A stretch of 64,000 nucleotides of DNA from Martinezella lusitana (GTDB lineage: Bacteria > Pseudomonadota > Alphaproteobacteria > Rhizobiales > Rhizobiaceae), in the NCBI RefSeq assembly GCF_010668395.1, contig NZ_WUEY01000028.1, positions 1 to 64,000 on the forward strand, given 5' to 3'. Position 1 is the first letter of the stretch. Every line of letters begins with the position of its first letter. Shown here piece by piece: positions 16,979 to 26,194 of the stretch. The notes beneath the pieces are model-generated. The model did no database searches, had not been told where the DNA came from, and saw nothing but the letters and a program-made list of their open reading frames with translations. Position numbers and translations under genes: made by a program.

Positions 16979-19549
16979 ATGAGCTTCGATCGCCACCTCG
17001 TACTAGAAACCGCGCTCGAGGAGTCCGTCGATGCCGTCGTCCTGGCTGACGACGTTAATCGCATCACGTTCTTCAATGCGGCTGCAGAGCGTCTCTGGGG
17101 TTACCATCGCGGTGATGTGCTCGGTAAGGATATCAAGGACTTCGTTCCTTGCGGCATCTGTCCGACCCGTGACGGTTATGTCGATGCCAACCGGGATGGC
17201 TACGCAAACAAGATCGTCCGCACCAGCCGGGAGGCCCGCATTGAGAGGGAGGACGGCAAGGAAGTCTGGGGCTCTTTTTCCCTTTCCAAGGTCGATATCG
17301 GCGACAAGATTCACCACCTGGTCTTCATCCGTGATGTGACGGAGGAGGTTCAGCGCCGAGAGGAACTCCGCCTTCTGTCCTTGGTGGTGAACGAAACCGA
17401 CCGCACCGTCATGGTGCTCGACCAAAACCGTCGCATCATTTACGTCAATCGCGCCTTCAGCGACCAGTTCGGCTATAGGATCGCCTATGCCCTCGGGAAA
17501 TTGCCAACGGATTTCCTCGTCGGAGAAGGTACGGATGTGGATACTCTGGCCCGGCTGCAACGGAAGGCCTGGCAAGATCAGGGCTTCACCGAGGACATCC
17601 TTTGCTATGATCGTAGTGGCAATCCCGTCTGGGTCTCTGCAGCGGTGAATCCGATCCGCGACGCTCAGGGCGACGTCACCAACGTCGTCGTGGAGTTGAC
17701 CGATATTGCCGCACTCAAGCGGGTTCAGTCCTTGCAGGATGACGTCCTTGAGGCGCTCGCCAGCAATATCTCGCTCGCGGAGGTCATGGATTTCTTGTGT
17801 CGGCGGGTAGAAGCCATTGCACCGGAGATCGTTTCGTCCATCCTGCTTGTCGACACCGAACAGAAATTATGGTCGCTGGCGGGGCCAAGTCTTCCCACCG
17901 CTTATAACGATGCAATAGCCGGGGTCCCAGCGGGCGAGAACACCGGTTCTTGCGGAACGGCCGTCTGGCGTGGCGAACCTGTTTATGTCACCGATATCGC
18001 GACGGATCCTTTGTGGACCAATTACAAGCATCTGGCGCTGCCGCATGGGCTCAGGGCCTGCTGGTCTTCACCGATCAGGCTGGGCGACGGCCGTATCGCG
18101 GGCACCTTCGCGTTCTATTATCGCGAGCCACGGGGACCGAGCGCATTCCATCGGCAGATCGTCAAGGCCTGCCTATATCTATGCAAACTCGCCATTGAAC
18201 ACCAAGAGGCGCGCCGTCAGATCGCGGTGCTCTCCCATTTCGATTCTCTGACCGGCTTGCCGAACCGGTCGCGGCTTCTGGAGGAAACCGAAAGCATCCT
18301 TCGCAAAGCCGAGGATGAGGGCCTGAAGGTCGCAATCTTCACGGTCAATCTCGATCACTTCAAGGACATCAACAGCAGTCTCGGCCACGCTATCGGCGAT
18401 AAGGTGCTAATCGAGGCGGCCTATCGGCTGCAACGACTTGTCAGCGACTTTGCCGCAATCGTCGCGCGCGCGGGTAGCGACTCTTTCGTCGTCGTGCTGT
18501 CTGATTGCGATACCGCTCGGGCTGCGGTCAGGGCGGATAAGATCCTCCGCGCAATTTCCGAACCGACGGAGATAAAAGGCTTCAATCTGACCCTGTCCGC
18601 CAGTATCGGCATCAGCATCTCCGGTGACAAAGGCACCGATCCCGAGAGTCTTCTCAAGCACGCGGAAACCGCGATGTTTCAGGCGAAGTCGGCGGGCCGT
18701 GGTGTGTATCGCTTCTTCAGCCCCGAGATGAACCGGCTTGCCCAGGATCGCCTCGTGCTTGGCGCTGCCCTGCGCAACGCCCTGTCGACGAACAGCCTGA
18801 ACCTCCATTACCAGCCCCAGATCAATCTCAACTCGAACACGCTTCACGGTGTCGAAGCGCTTGCCCGCTGGCATGACCCGGAACCGGGCAATATCCCTCC
18901 AGACCGCTTCATTCCCCTGGCCGAGGAAATCGGTCTGATCGATACCATCGGCAAATGGTCCCTTCGCGAATCCTGCCGCCAAATAGCCGCGTGGCGCAGC
19001 GAAGGCATCCCAATTCCCACTGTCTCGGTCAATCTGTCGCCGCTGCATTTCAACGACAGCGGCTTGCCCGGTTACGTGGCCGGTCTGCTCGAAGAATTCA
19101 ATCTCCCCGCTGCCTGCCTCACGATCGAGATCACCGAGAGCGTGATGATGGATGCCGGCGCGGAAACACTTCGAACGTTGGCTAAATTGCATGAAACCGG
19201 GGTCGGTCTGTCGATGGACGACTTTGGCACCGGCTTTTCCTCCCTGTCGAGTCTTACGCGAATGCCGATCACCGAACTCAAGCTCGACCGCAGTTTCATG
19301 CGCAATTTCGAAACCGATCCCAGTGTACAGGCGGTCGCGGCGACGGTTGTCGGTATCGGCCTGAGCCTCGGGATGACAGTCGTTTCCGAGGGCGTGGAAA
19401 ACGAGAACCAGGCAAGGCTTCTGCGGCGGCTCAACTGCACCGTCGCCCAAGGCTATTATTTCGCCAGACCCATGGAGGCTTGCGATATCGAGCGATGGAT
19501 CTGCGCCACTCGGTTGGATGATACAGCGCCACTCAATATCAGCGCGTGA
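16979..19549 (+). CDS. PAS-PAS-GAF-GGDEF-EAL protein, probably a c-di-GMP phosphodiesterase
   Basis: The 856-aa soluble protein begins at the ATG with GGAGG upstream. Order: PAS at about 8-115, second PAS at about 128-245, GAF at about 260-410, GGDEF at about 420-580, EAL from about 600. The GGDEF signature is degraded to A-G-S-D-S-F, so cyclase activity is unlikely. The EAL half keeps V-E-A-L-A-R-W, I-T-E-S-V, D-D-F-G-T-G-F-S-S and K-L-D-R-S-F, so hydrolysis of c-di-GMP is expected, tuned by the sensor domains and perhaps by GTP binding in the GGDEF domain. Architecture resembles oxygen-sensing DosP, but I cannot show a haem ligand. Confidence 0.9.
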   Translation: MSFDRHLVLETALEESVDAVVLADDVNRITFFNAAAERLWGYHRGDVLGKDIKDFVPCGICPTRDGYVDANRDGYANKIVRTSREARIEREDGKEVWGSFSLSKVDIGDKIHHLVFIRDVTEEVQRREELRLLSLVVNETDRTVMVLDQNRRIIYVNRAFSDQFGYRIAYALGKLPTDFLVGEGTDVDTLARLQRKAWQDQGFTEDILCYDRSGNPVWVSAAVNPIRDAQGDVTNVVVELTDIAALKRVQSLQDDVLEALASNISLAEVMDFLCRRVEAIAPEIVSSILLVDTEQKLWSLAGPSLPTAYNDAIAGVPAGENTGSCGTAVWRGEPVYVTDIATDPLWTNYKHLALPHGLRACWSSPIRLGDGRIAGTFAFYYREPRGPSAFHRQIVKACLYLCKLAIEHQEARRQIAVLSHFDSLTGLPNRSRLLEETESILRKAEDEGLKVAIFTVNLDHFKDINSSLGHAIGDKVLIEAAYRLQRLVSDFAAIVARAGSDSFVVVLSDCDTARAAVRADKILRAISEPTEIKGFNLTLSASIGISISGDKGTDPESLLKHAETAMFQAKSAGRGVYRFFSPEMNRLAQDRLVLGAALRNALSTNSLNLHYQPQINLNSNTLHGVEALARWHDPEPGNIPPDRFIPLAEEIGLIDTIGKWSLRESCRQIAAWRSEGIPIPTVSVNLSPLHFNDSGLPGYVAGLLEEFNLPAACLTIEITESVMMDAGAETLRTLAKLHETGVGLSMDDFGTGFSSLSSLTRMPITELKLDRSFMRNFETDPSVQAVAATVVGIGLSLGMTVVSEGVENENQARLLRRLNCTVAQGYYFARPMEACDIERWICATRLDDTAPLNISA

Positions 19550-19941
19550 GCCATCGGAAAATCTATAGCCGTTTTCCTGACGGAACACCCTCAGCGGATC
19601 AGATTTCGGATGATGTCAGGGGCCGCGTTGCCTTATAATTCTGCAGGTGAACCCTTTCAGTTTCGCTGAGGTGTTAAACCGTCCCACAACCACGATCGAA
19701 CACCTTTCCGACGGCTCTCAGGATTGCCGAGACGTGTTCGTATCGGACATCCGATTCGCCCAACATGATTTCTGACCCTGCTGCGGAGAGACACGCTTCG
19801 TATTTTATCTGGCCGAACATTCTCGCGCCTTGCTGGCACCGATGACCATCCTTGGTCACGTCAAGTTGCCGGGTGCGACAATCGACGTCTGGCTGTTGAT
19901 AGTCATTAACGGCGCAGTGCAGGCATGGCCGAGCTCAATCC
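19550..19941. other. Intergenic region without recognisable gene
   Basis: About 390 bases between the convergent EAL protein and the minus-strand gene at 19942. A 61-residue minus-strand frame (19674-19859) has no motif that I recognise and no clear ribosome binding site, so it is left uncalled. Confidence 0.4.
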
Positions 19942-20304
19942 TCAGACGAATCCAACATGCTCTCCAAAGGGTACCTCTTCCTCAAGGTTACCTGTTCCGA
20001 TACGGACGCTCTCCCCTGATAGCCTCTCATCCTCAGCGATTCCTTCGGGATGATAAGCCTGCCCAGGGTGATGATCGAGGTGTCGTTCGGAGGCTTGCTC
20101 ATCTTCATCGACGCTAGCGTCGTTATGATCTTCATCCCGGAGCACAGCACGCTCTTCGTTCATCATCTCAAGATCTGCCGTGATCTGGGCCTGGCGCTCC
20201 GCAACCCAGGCCCGGTCGGGCTCCGAGGCTATCGACATGCTGTGGTTTATCTGCGTCGCTGACGAGGAAGAGGTGGGGGATGTCGCAGCGATTTTCTCGA
20301 CCAT
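19942..20304 (-). CDS. Acidic hydrophilic conserved hypothetical protein
   Basis: The 120-aa product starts M-V-E-K-I-A-A-T and is strongly acidic in its second half (E-E-R-A-V-L-R-D-E-D-H-N-D-A-S-V-D-E-D-E). It has no signal, membrane segment or known domain. The ATG has AGAAGG five bases upstream. The repeated wording of short acidic blocks and the C-terminal G-T-G-N-L-E-E-E-V-P-F-G resemble proteins of unknown function in other rhizobia. Moderately sure it is a gene; function unknown. Confidence 0.55.
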   Translation of the reverse strand: MVEKIAATSPTSSSSATQINHSMSIASEPDRAWVAERQAQITADLEMMNEERAVLRDEDHNDASVDEDEQASERHLDHHPGQAYHPEGIAEDERLSGESVRIGTGNLEEEVPFGEHVGFV

Positions 20305-20554
20305 GATGACCTTCTTTCGGGGCGTGCCAAATCCAGCGGACGCCGGATTCATCACAGTGTGGCTAAAGTAAAGTTCCCCTGTCAATGTCGAGATACGCAA
20401 GGCGGTCAGCAGACTGTGCCGGGTACTGCGATAGCGCCCAAGTGGGCGGAATTCCAAACGCCACGGAGAGTACGCATGTGAGGTGGTTCTGGTAGGTGAA
20501 GGCGATGTCATTGAGCGGCATCGATGTGCCACATCAATTTCATCGCCCTTTCTG

Positions 20555-20745
20555 AATGGTGGTACCGGATCTGCCATCGAAAGGGGCGTTCCCGTTGTCT
20601 GCCTGAAGGCTTGAGAAAATGGCCCCGACGACAAACTGCAGGCTTCGGCAAGACGCGAAATAGGCATTTTCGTGGTGATGTCCGCATCGATCAATACCAA
20701 TGTGCAGCGGACCTGCCACGCAGTGAGATCGTCTGGGCGAGCTGA
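20555..20745 (-). pseudogene. AraC-family HTH remnant
   Basis: Minus-strand frames read L-T-A-W-Q-V-R-C-T, then I-D-A-D-I-T-T-K-M, then I-S-R-L-A-E-A-C-S-L-S, then F-S-Q-A-F-R-Q-T-T-G-T-P-L. This is the first half of an AraC-type double HTH (x-L-A-x-x-C-x-L-S-x-x-x-F-x-x-A-F-x-x-x-x-G). The second HTH and the ligand domain are missing and downstream sequence is unrelated. It may be a relic of an earlier regulator of the adjoining sugar locus. Confidence 0.6.
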
Positions 20746-21044
20746 TTCCGACTATCGGGCGATACCGTTTGTCACTGCAAGACGGATCGACCACACCAAG
20801 CAGACGTAATCGGCGAAAAGCCGGTTCGTTTCCTGTGGCTCGACAGCCTGTGGGGGCCTCGGCCAATCCGCGCACGCGGATCATCCCCGTCCGATTCCGG
20901 CAGAATGCCCAGCGACGGGGATTACCGTGCCCCGTCTATCATTTGCCCCGATTAATTATCATACAAAAGATTGACTCATATTATAAATAGAGATAGGCCT
21001 CACTCTATCCCCTGGGAGGCAGGGTATAGAGGAGGAGAGAGACC
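20746..21044. promoter_or_regulatory. Leader region of the araFGH-like operon
   Basis: The AT-rich part (20945-20995) directly before araF contains ATCATACAAAAG at 20958-20969. This resembles ATCATACTACAAAAG upstream of the dehydratase gene (29263-29277) and the CATCATA arms of the palindrome at 26132-26168. A purine-rich GAGGAGAGAGA precedes the araF ATG. Common control of these promoters is inferred. Confidence 0.45.
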
Positions 21045-22028
21045 ATGCGCTTTTACAAAGCAGCCATCCTTGCTGGCGCGTTCGCCATTTTGGCCGCCGG
21101 TTCGGCCCTGGCAGAGGACGTGAAGATCGGGTTCGTCGTAAAGCAGCCGGAGGAGCCCTGGTTCCAGGATGAGTGGAAGTTTGCTGATCAGGCCGCGAAA
21201 GAAAAGGGCTTTACGCTCGTCAAGATCGGCGCCGAAGATGGCGAGAAAGTTCAGTCGGCGATCGATAATCTTGGCGCTCAAGGCGCTCAGGGCTTCATCA
21301 TTTGCACGCCGGACGTCAAGCTCGGTCCTGGCATAGTTGCCAAGGCCGCGGCCAACCAGCTGAAGCTTATGACCGTCGATGATCGCCTCGTAAACGCCGA
21401 GGGCACACCGCTTGAGGACGTGCCGCATATGGGCATCTCCGCCACCAAGATCGGCGAGACGGTGGGGCAGGCAATTGCCGGCGAGATCAAGAAGCGTGGC
21501 TGGGACATGAAGAATGTCGGCGCGATTCGCGTCTCCTATGATCAGCTGCCGACGGCCGTCGACCGCGTCGAGGGCGCGATCTCGGCCCTGAAGGCGGCGG
21601 GTTTCCCGGCTGCGAATATCTATGACGCGCCACAGGCAAAGACCGACACGGAAGCAGCGCTCAATGCCGCGACCACTGTTCTCAACAAGCACGCCGACAT
21701 CAAGTACTGGGTCGCCTTCGGGCTCAACGACGAAGCCGTCCTTGGCGCGGTCCGCGCCTCTGAATCGGTGGGCATCCCGGCCACCAACATGATTGGCGTC
21801 GGCATCGGCGGTGCGGACTCGGCAATCAACGAGTTCAAAAAGCCTTCCGCAACTGGTTTCTTCGGTACGGTCATCATCTCGCCGAAGCGTCATGGCTACG
21901 AGACCGCGCTCGATATGTACGGCTGGATCGCCAACGGCAAGGAGCCGCCGAAGTTGACGCTGACCTCTGGCTCGCTGGCTCTGCGTGACGATTACGAGAA
22001 GGTTCGCAAGGACTTGGGAATCGAGTGA
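21045..22028 (+). CDS. araF: L-arabinose-type ABC transporter, periplasmic binding protein
   Basis: The 327-aa product has a signal peptide (cleavage likely after A-L-A in G-S-A-L-A-E-D). The mature start K-I-G-F-V-V-K-Q-P-E-E-P-W-F-Q-D-E-W-K is nearly the same as in E. coli AraF, and further matches are F-I-I-C-T-P-D-x-K-L-G, V-D-D-R-L-V-N-A and A-T-K-I-G-E. Residues of this N-terminal segment contact the sugar in AraF, so L-arabinose or a close relative (galactose, fucose) is the likely ligand. It heads an operon with the ATPase (66 bases later) and permease. Confidence 0.92.
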   Translation: MRFYKAAILAGAFAILAAGSALAEDVKIGFVVKQPEEPWFQDEWKFADQAAKEKGFTLVKIGAEDGEKVQSAIDNLGAQGAQGFIICTPDVKLGPGIVAKAAANQLKLMTVDDRLVNAEGTPLEDVPHMGISATKIGETVGQAIAGEIKKRGWDMKNVGAIRVSYDQLPTAVDRVEGAISALKAAGFPAANIYDAPQAKTDTEAALNAATTVLNKHADIKYWVAFGLNDEAVLGAVRASESVGIPATNMIGVGIGGADSAINEFKKPSATGFFGTVIISPKRHGYETALDMYGWIANGKEPPKLTLTSGSLALRDDYEKVRKDLGIE

Positions 22029-22093
22029 TTTCTGGGGATGCGGCGAACCCGGACTGGCGAGTAACAACCGCCAGTCCGGAGGGAGAGTCATAT

Positions 22094-23599
22094 ATGTCTT
22101 TTTTAAGCTTTAGAAATATTTCCAAAAGCTATCCTGGGGTCCTGGCGCTTTCCAACATTTCCTTCGACGCTGAAAAGGGATCTGTGCATGGGCTGATGGG
22201 TGAAAACGGCGCAGGGAAGTCAACGCTGATCCGGATTCTTTCCGGCGATCAGGCCGCGGATACTGGCAGTATCGTCATCGATGGAGCGGAGCAGCATTAC
22301 AGCTCCGTCCGCGACGCCTTTCACGCTGGCGTGATCGTCATCCACCAGGAACTTCAGCTGGTGGCGGAGCTGACCGTCGCCGAAAATCTCTGGTTAGGTC
22401 GTTTTCCCGGCAAGGCCGGTGTGATCGACGGCCGGACGCTGGTCGAGACCGTTCGTGCCAAGCTTAAGGAAATCGGTATCGATGTCGATTCTGCGGCCAA
22501 GGTCTCCTCGCTGTCGATCGGTGCCCGACAGATGGTGGAGATCGCCAAGGCCGTCATGGTCGATGCGCGGGTGATCGCGCTCGACGAGCCGACCTCGTCA
22601 TTGTCGTCTCGTGAAAGCGAGATCCTGTTTTCGCTGATCGACCGGCTGAAGGCCAAAGGTACGATCATCCTCTATGTTTCGCATCGGCTCGATGAGATCT
22701 TTCGACTATGCGACAGCCTCACCATCTTGCGCGACGGCAGGCTTGCTGCCCATCATCCGAAAATCGCCGATACGACGCGAGATCAAGTTATCGCACAAAT
22801 GGTCGGCCGCGAGATCAGCAATATCTGGGGTTGGCGTCAGCGGCCTCTCGGCCCTGTGCGTCTTGAGGTCAAGGATCTGTCGGGACCGAAACTGCGCAAC
22901 CCCGTCAGCTTCTCGGTCCGCAAGGGAGAAATTCTGGGCTTTTTCGGTCTGATCGGCGCTGGCCGAAGTGAGATGGCCCGTCTGCTGTATGGCGCCGATC
23001 ATCGACATCAGGGTAACGTCGCGATAGATGGCACTGCCGTTTCGCCGAACAATCCAAAGGCCGCCATAAGCGCGGGCATGGTTCTCTGCCCCGAGGACCG
23101 CAAGTTCGACGGCATCATTCAGGGGCGATCGATCGAGGAGAATATTGCCATTTCCTCACGGCGGCATTTTTCGCCGTTCGGGATCCTCAATCCGAAAAGG
23201 GAAGCCTCGGTCGCCGATCAATTCATCGCCAGGCTCAGGGTGCGCACACCCTCGCGCAAGCAGGATATCGTCAATCTCTCGGGCGGCAATCAGCAGAAGG
23301 TCATCCTTGGTCGCTGGCTTTCCGAACAGGGCATCAAGGTGCTTGTCATCGATGAGCCGACGCGCGGCATCGATGTCGGCGCCAAGTCCGAAATCTATGA
23401 AATCTTGTATGAATTGGCGGCTGGCGGCATGGCAATCCTTGTCATCTCCAGTGAGCTTCCTGAGATCATGGGTATTTCCGACCGCATCATGGTCATGTGC
23501 CAAGGGCGCGTCGCCGCCAATGTCGACCGCGCCGATTTCGACGAACGGGCCATTCTGACTGCGGCACTGCCAGACAAGAACGCCGCCGGCACAATCTAA
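22094..23599 (+). CDS. araG: L-arabinose-type ABC transporter, duplicated ATPase
   Basis: The 501-aa product carries two ABC cassettes. The first has Walker A G-E-N-G-A-G-K-S-T, signature L-S-I-G-A-R-Q-M-V-E-I and Walker B V-I-A-L-D-E-P-T. The second has a degenerate Walker A (G-L-I-G-A-G-R-S-E), the signature L-S-G-G-N-Q-Q-K-V and Walker B V-L-V-I-D-E-P-T-R-G-I-D-V-G. This is the standard asymmetry of AraG/MglA/RbsA. It powers uptake through the permease encoded 16 bases downstream. The start M-S-F-L-S-F was chosen because it is where the first cassette begins. Confidence 0.93.
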   Translation: MSFLSFRNISKSYPGVLALSNISFDAEKGSVHGLMGENGAGKSTLIRILSGDQAADTGSIVIDGAEQHYSSVRDAFHAGVIVIHQELQLVAELTVAENLWLGRFPGKAGVIDGRTLVETVRAKLKEIGIDVDSAAKVSSLSIGARQMVEIAKAVMVDARVIALDEPTSSLSSRESEILFSLIDRLKAKGTIILYVSHRLDEIFRLCDSLTILRDGRLAAHHPKIADTTRDQVIAQMVGREISNIWGWRQRPLGPVRLEVKDLSGPKLRNPVSFSVRKGEILGFFGLIGAGRSEMARLLYGADHRHQGNVAIDGTAVSPNNPKAAISAGMVLCPEDRKFDGIIQGRSIEENIAISSRRHFSPFGILNPKREASVADQFIARLRVRTPSRKQDIVNLSGGNQQKVILGRWLSEQGIKVLVIDEPTRGIDVGAKSEIYEILYELAAGGMAILVISSELPEIMGISDRIMVMCQGRVAANVDRADFDERAILTAALPDKNAAGTI

Positions 23600-23615
23600 T
23601 TCAGGAATGATAGCG

Positions 23616-24560
23616 ATGAATTCGTTTAAAAAAATCCTTCTCGGTGAACAGGGCCTTGTTGTGATCTTTGCGATCGCCTTCGTGATCGTCTCGCTCTTCG
23701 TGCCGAGCTTCCTGACAGAGCGCAACATGCTCGGCCTGTTACAGTCGGTTGTCACGATCGGCATCGTCGCCTGCACGATGATGTTCTGCCTGGCCTCGCG
23801 CGATTTCGATCTGTCGGTCGGCTCGACCGTCGCCTTCTCAGGCATGGTCGCCGTCATGGTGTCGAATGCGACAGGCTCCATCCCCCTTGGCCTGCTGGCC
23901 GCGCTGATCTGCGGCGGCTTCGTCGGCGTCATCAATGGCGTGGTGATTGCCAAGTTCCGCATCAACGCACTCATCACCACGCTGGCGACGATGCAGATCG
24001 TTCGTGGGCTTGCGCTGATTGCCTCTGATGGGCGCGCCGTCGGCATCAACGACCCGGCCTTTTATCAGCTGGCGCTGTCGCGCTTCCTGACCGTGCCGAC
24101 GCCGATCTGGATCATGGTGCTGCTGTTCATCGTCTTCGGTTTCGTTCTGAACCGTACGGTCTTTGGCAAGAATACACTGGCGATCGGCGGCAATCCCGAG
24201 GCTTCACGGCTTGCAGGCGTCAATGTCGTCAACATGCGCATCTGGATCTTTGCGTTGCAGGGCCTTGTTTGCGCCATTGCCGGCATCCTGCTCGCTTCGC
24301 GCATCACCTCAGGTCAGCCAAATGCGGCGACGGGGCTGGAACTCTCGGTCATCTCTGCCTGCGTGCTCGGCGGCGTGTCGCTTGCCGGCGGCCGGGCAGC
24401 CATGACAGGCGTCATCGTCGGCGTACTGATCATGGGCATTGCCGAGAACGTCATGAACCTGCTCAATATCCAAGCTTTCTATCAGTATCTTGTGCGTGGC
24501 TGCATTCTGCTAATCGCTGTTCTGCTTGATAATCTGCGTTCATCGGCGGCAAGGCGTTAA
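23616..24560 (+). CDS. araH: L-arabinose-type ABC transporter, permease
   Basis: The 314-aa inner-membrane protein has about eight to ten helices and the family segment A-x-G-G-N-x-E-A-S-R-L-A-G-V-N-V followed by A-L-Q-G-L, the AraH/RbsC cytoplasmic loop that docks onto the ATPase. The ATG at 23616 has AGGA upstream at usable spacing; an ATG at 23607 does not. It forms the pore as a homodimer. The SDR gene for sugar oxidation follows 29 bases later in the same operon. Confidence 0.92.
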   Translation: MNSFKKILLGEQGLVVIFAIAFVIVSLFVPSFLTERNMLGLLQSVVTIGIVACTMMFCLASRDFDLSVGSTVAFSGMVAVMVSNATGSIPLGLLAALICGGFVGVINGVVIAKFRINALITTLATMQIVRGLALIASDGRAVGINDPAFYQLALSRFLTVPTPIWIMVLLFIVFGFVLNRTVFGKNTLAIGGNPEASRLAGVNVVNMRIWIFALQGLVCAIAGILLASRITSGQPNAATGLELSVISACVLGGVSLAGGRAAMTGVIVGVLIMGIAENVMNLLNIQAFYQYLVRGCILLIAVLLDNLRSSAARR

Positions 24561-24589
24561 CCAGACAATAACGTGGCAGGAGAACAGCA

Positions 24590-25366
24590 ATGACTGGACG
24601 TCTTCATGGCAAGCGCCTCTTCGTCACCGGCGCGGCGCAGGGTATCGGCCTTGCACTTGCAAGCGCTTTCCTCAAGGAGGGTGCCAATCTCTTCCTCATC
24701 GACAAAGATGGCGATTTGCTCGAACGTGAATGCAAGGCATTGTCCGCCGGGGACGGACGTGTGGCATGGGTCCCCGTGGACATAACAAACGCACCGGCAA
24801 TCGAGGCCGCGGTCGCCGCGGCAGCGACAAAAATCGGCCCGATCAATGCACTGGTCAATAATGCCGGCATCAATGTTTTTGACGAACCTCTCAAATCGTC
24901 TGACGCTGACTGGGATAGGTGCTTCGACGTCAATCTGCGTGGTGCATGGAATTGCTGCCGTGCTGTCCTTCCAGGATTGATCGAAGGGGGTGGGGGAGCA
25001 ATATTGAATATTGCATCGACCCATGCCTTCACCATCATACCGCACACTTTTCCTTATCCTCTTGCAAAGCATGCTCTTCTGGGCATGACCAAGGCGCTGG
25101 GAATCGAATATGCGGATCGAAACATTCGCGTGAATGCGATTGCGCCGGGCTATGTCGCCACGCAGAAGGCTGTGGAGTATTGGAACACCTTTGCCGACCC
25201 CGGTGCGGCTGAGAAGGCAACTCTTGCCCTGCACCCTAGCGGCAGGATCGCCACTCCTGAAGAAATCGCGTTGGCTGCCGTGTTCATGATTTCCGACGAG
25301 TGCCCGTTCATGAACGCCACCTGTCTAACGATCGATGGCGGTCTCAGTGTGCGGCAGCATCCTTGA
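24590..25366 (+). CDS. Sugar-type SDR, candidate L-arabinose/aldose 1-dehydrogenase
   Basis: The 258-aa classical SDR has T-G-A-A-Q-G-I-G near the N-terminus, N-N-A-G at about 91, the catalytic Ser in I-A-S-T-H and Tyr-x-x-x-Lys in Y-P-L-A-K, and ends T-C-L-T-I-D-G-G. Its position as last gene after araFGH and close to a sugar-acid dehydratase suggests oxidation of the imported aldose at C1 to a lactone. It could equally act on a sugar acid. The 3' end overlaps the convergent GntR gene by 42 bases. Confidence 0.85.
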   Translation: MTGRLHGKRLFVTGAAQGIGLALASAFLKEGANLFLIDKDGDLLERECKALSAGDGRVAWVPVDITNAPAIEAAVAAAATKIGPINALVNNAGINVFDEPLKSSDADWDRCFDVNLRGAWNCCRAVLPGLIEGGGGAILNIASTHAFTIIPHTFPYPLAKHALLGMTKALGIEYADRNIRVNAIAPGYVATQKAVEYWNTFADPGAAEKATLALHPSGRIATPEEIALAAVFMISDECPFMNATCLTIDGGLSVRQHP

Positions 25367-26059
25367 GTGGACCGATGATGAACTTTCCAAAAATCGAGTA
25401 GTTTCGTTCAGCAGATTTTCCATTGCAGAACGTGCGGCTGTCGGGTCACCGTTCATAATCGCGTGGGCAACAGCACGATGGTTTGCGAGGTTGAATGCAA
25501 ACGCTCCTACCGTATGGGGAAAGACAGCATCAAGTATCGATTCAATCGCCTGGCGTAAGCTCTGCAGAACCGGATTATGTGTCGCTGCCAAGATGGAAAG
25601 GTGAAACTCCTTGTCGGCGGCAACGGCTCCGGCCGGATCGTTCTGGCTCGTTTCCATCCGTCCATACGCCGCCATAATAGCCTCTCGCTCGGCCTTGCCT
25701 GCACGCTGGGCGGCCAAAACGACAGCACCAGGCTCCACGATCAGGCGTACTTCCGCAAATGCCATCAGTTCGTCATGGGAGATGCGTCCGTGCGACAACC
25801 AACCTATCAACTCGGCATCGAGCCATTGCCATCGTTCGCGCGGCTGAACTCTCGTGCCGGTACGCTGCCTGACGGTCACCAGACCTTTGGCGGACAATAT
25901 CTTTGCCGCTTCGCGAACCACCGTGCGGCTGACGCCGAATTCGTGCTCAAGCTCACCCTCCGACGGAAGATAGGTCCCGGGAGTTATTTGCCCGGACGCG
26001 ATACGGACGCCGAGAGCCTCCACGAGAGCCATCGTCCTGTTTGGCTTAGTTTTCGTCAT
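25325..26059 (-). CDS. FadR-subfamily GntR regulator
   Basis: The 244-aa product has an N-terminal winged HTH (about 8-75: G-T-Y-L-P-S-E-G-E-L, then F-G-V-S-R-T-V-V-R-E-A) and an all-helical FCD ligand domain (about 95-225). That domain has the metal-binding pattern D-K-E-F-H, H-x-x-x-H around A-N-H-R-A-V-A-H-A. Starting at M-T-K-T-K puts the HTH at the normal distance. It is divergent from the MFS permease at 26195. The 14-base-arm palindrome between them is the likely operator, with a sugar acid or its keto-deoxy product as probable inducer. Confidence 0.9.
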   Translation of the reverse strand: MTKTKPNRTMALVEALGVRIASGQITPGTYLPSEGELEHEFGVSRTVVREAAKILSAKGLVTVRQRTGTRVQPRERWQWLDAELIGWLSHGRISHDELMAFAEVRLIVEPGAVVLAAQRAGKAEREAIMAAYGRMETSQNDPAGAVAADKEFHLSILAATHNPVLQSLRQAIESILDAVFPHTVGAFAFNLANHRAVAHAIMNGDPTAARSAMENLLNETTRFLESSSSVHSRMLPHTETAIDR

Positions 26060-26131
26060 GCATCCGTCCGTCGCCTTCATCATCTCCGAGACCAACCAGA
26101 ATGCACAGATAAAAGCAAACAGCTTGTTGCT

Positions 26132-26168
26132 CTTCAAACATCATATGTTAAAGGTATGATGTTTGAAG
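26132..26168. promoter_or_regulatory. Long perfect palindrome, probable GntR operator
   Basis: CTTCAAACATCATA (26132-26145) is followed by a 9-base spacer and the exact reverse complement TATGATGTTTGAAG (26155-26168). The two 14-base arms have no mismatch. It sits between the divergent GntR (start 26059) and MFS (start 26195) genes, close to where both promoters must be. The inner CATCATA resembles the ATCATAC motif before araF and before the dehydratase gene. Confidence 0.7.
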
Positions 26169-26194
26169 GCTTTCATGAAGGGGCGGAGGAGAAA

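Noticed and set aside
18407..19588. 393-residue minus-strand frame inside the EAL protein
   Set aside because: Antisense to the well-supported GGDEF-EAL region; high GC at third positions keeps the frame open without coding meaning.
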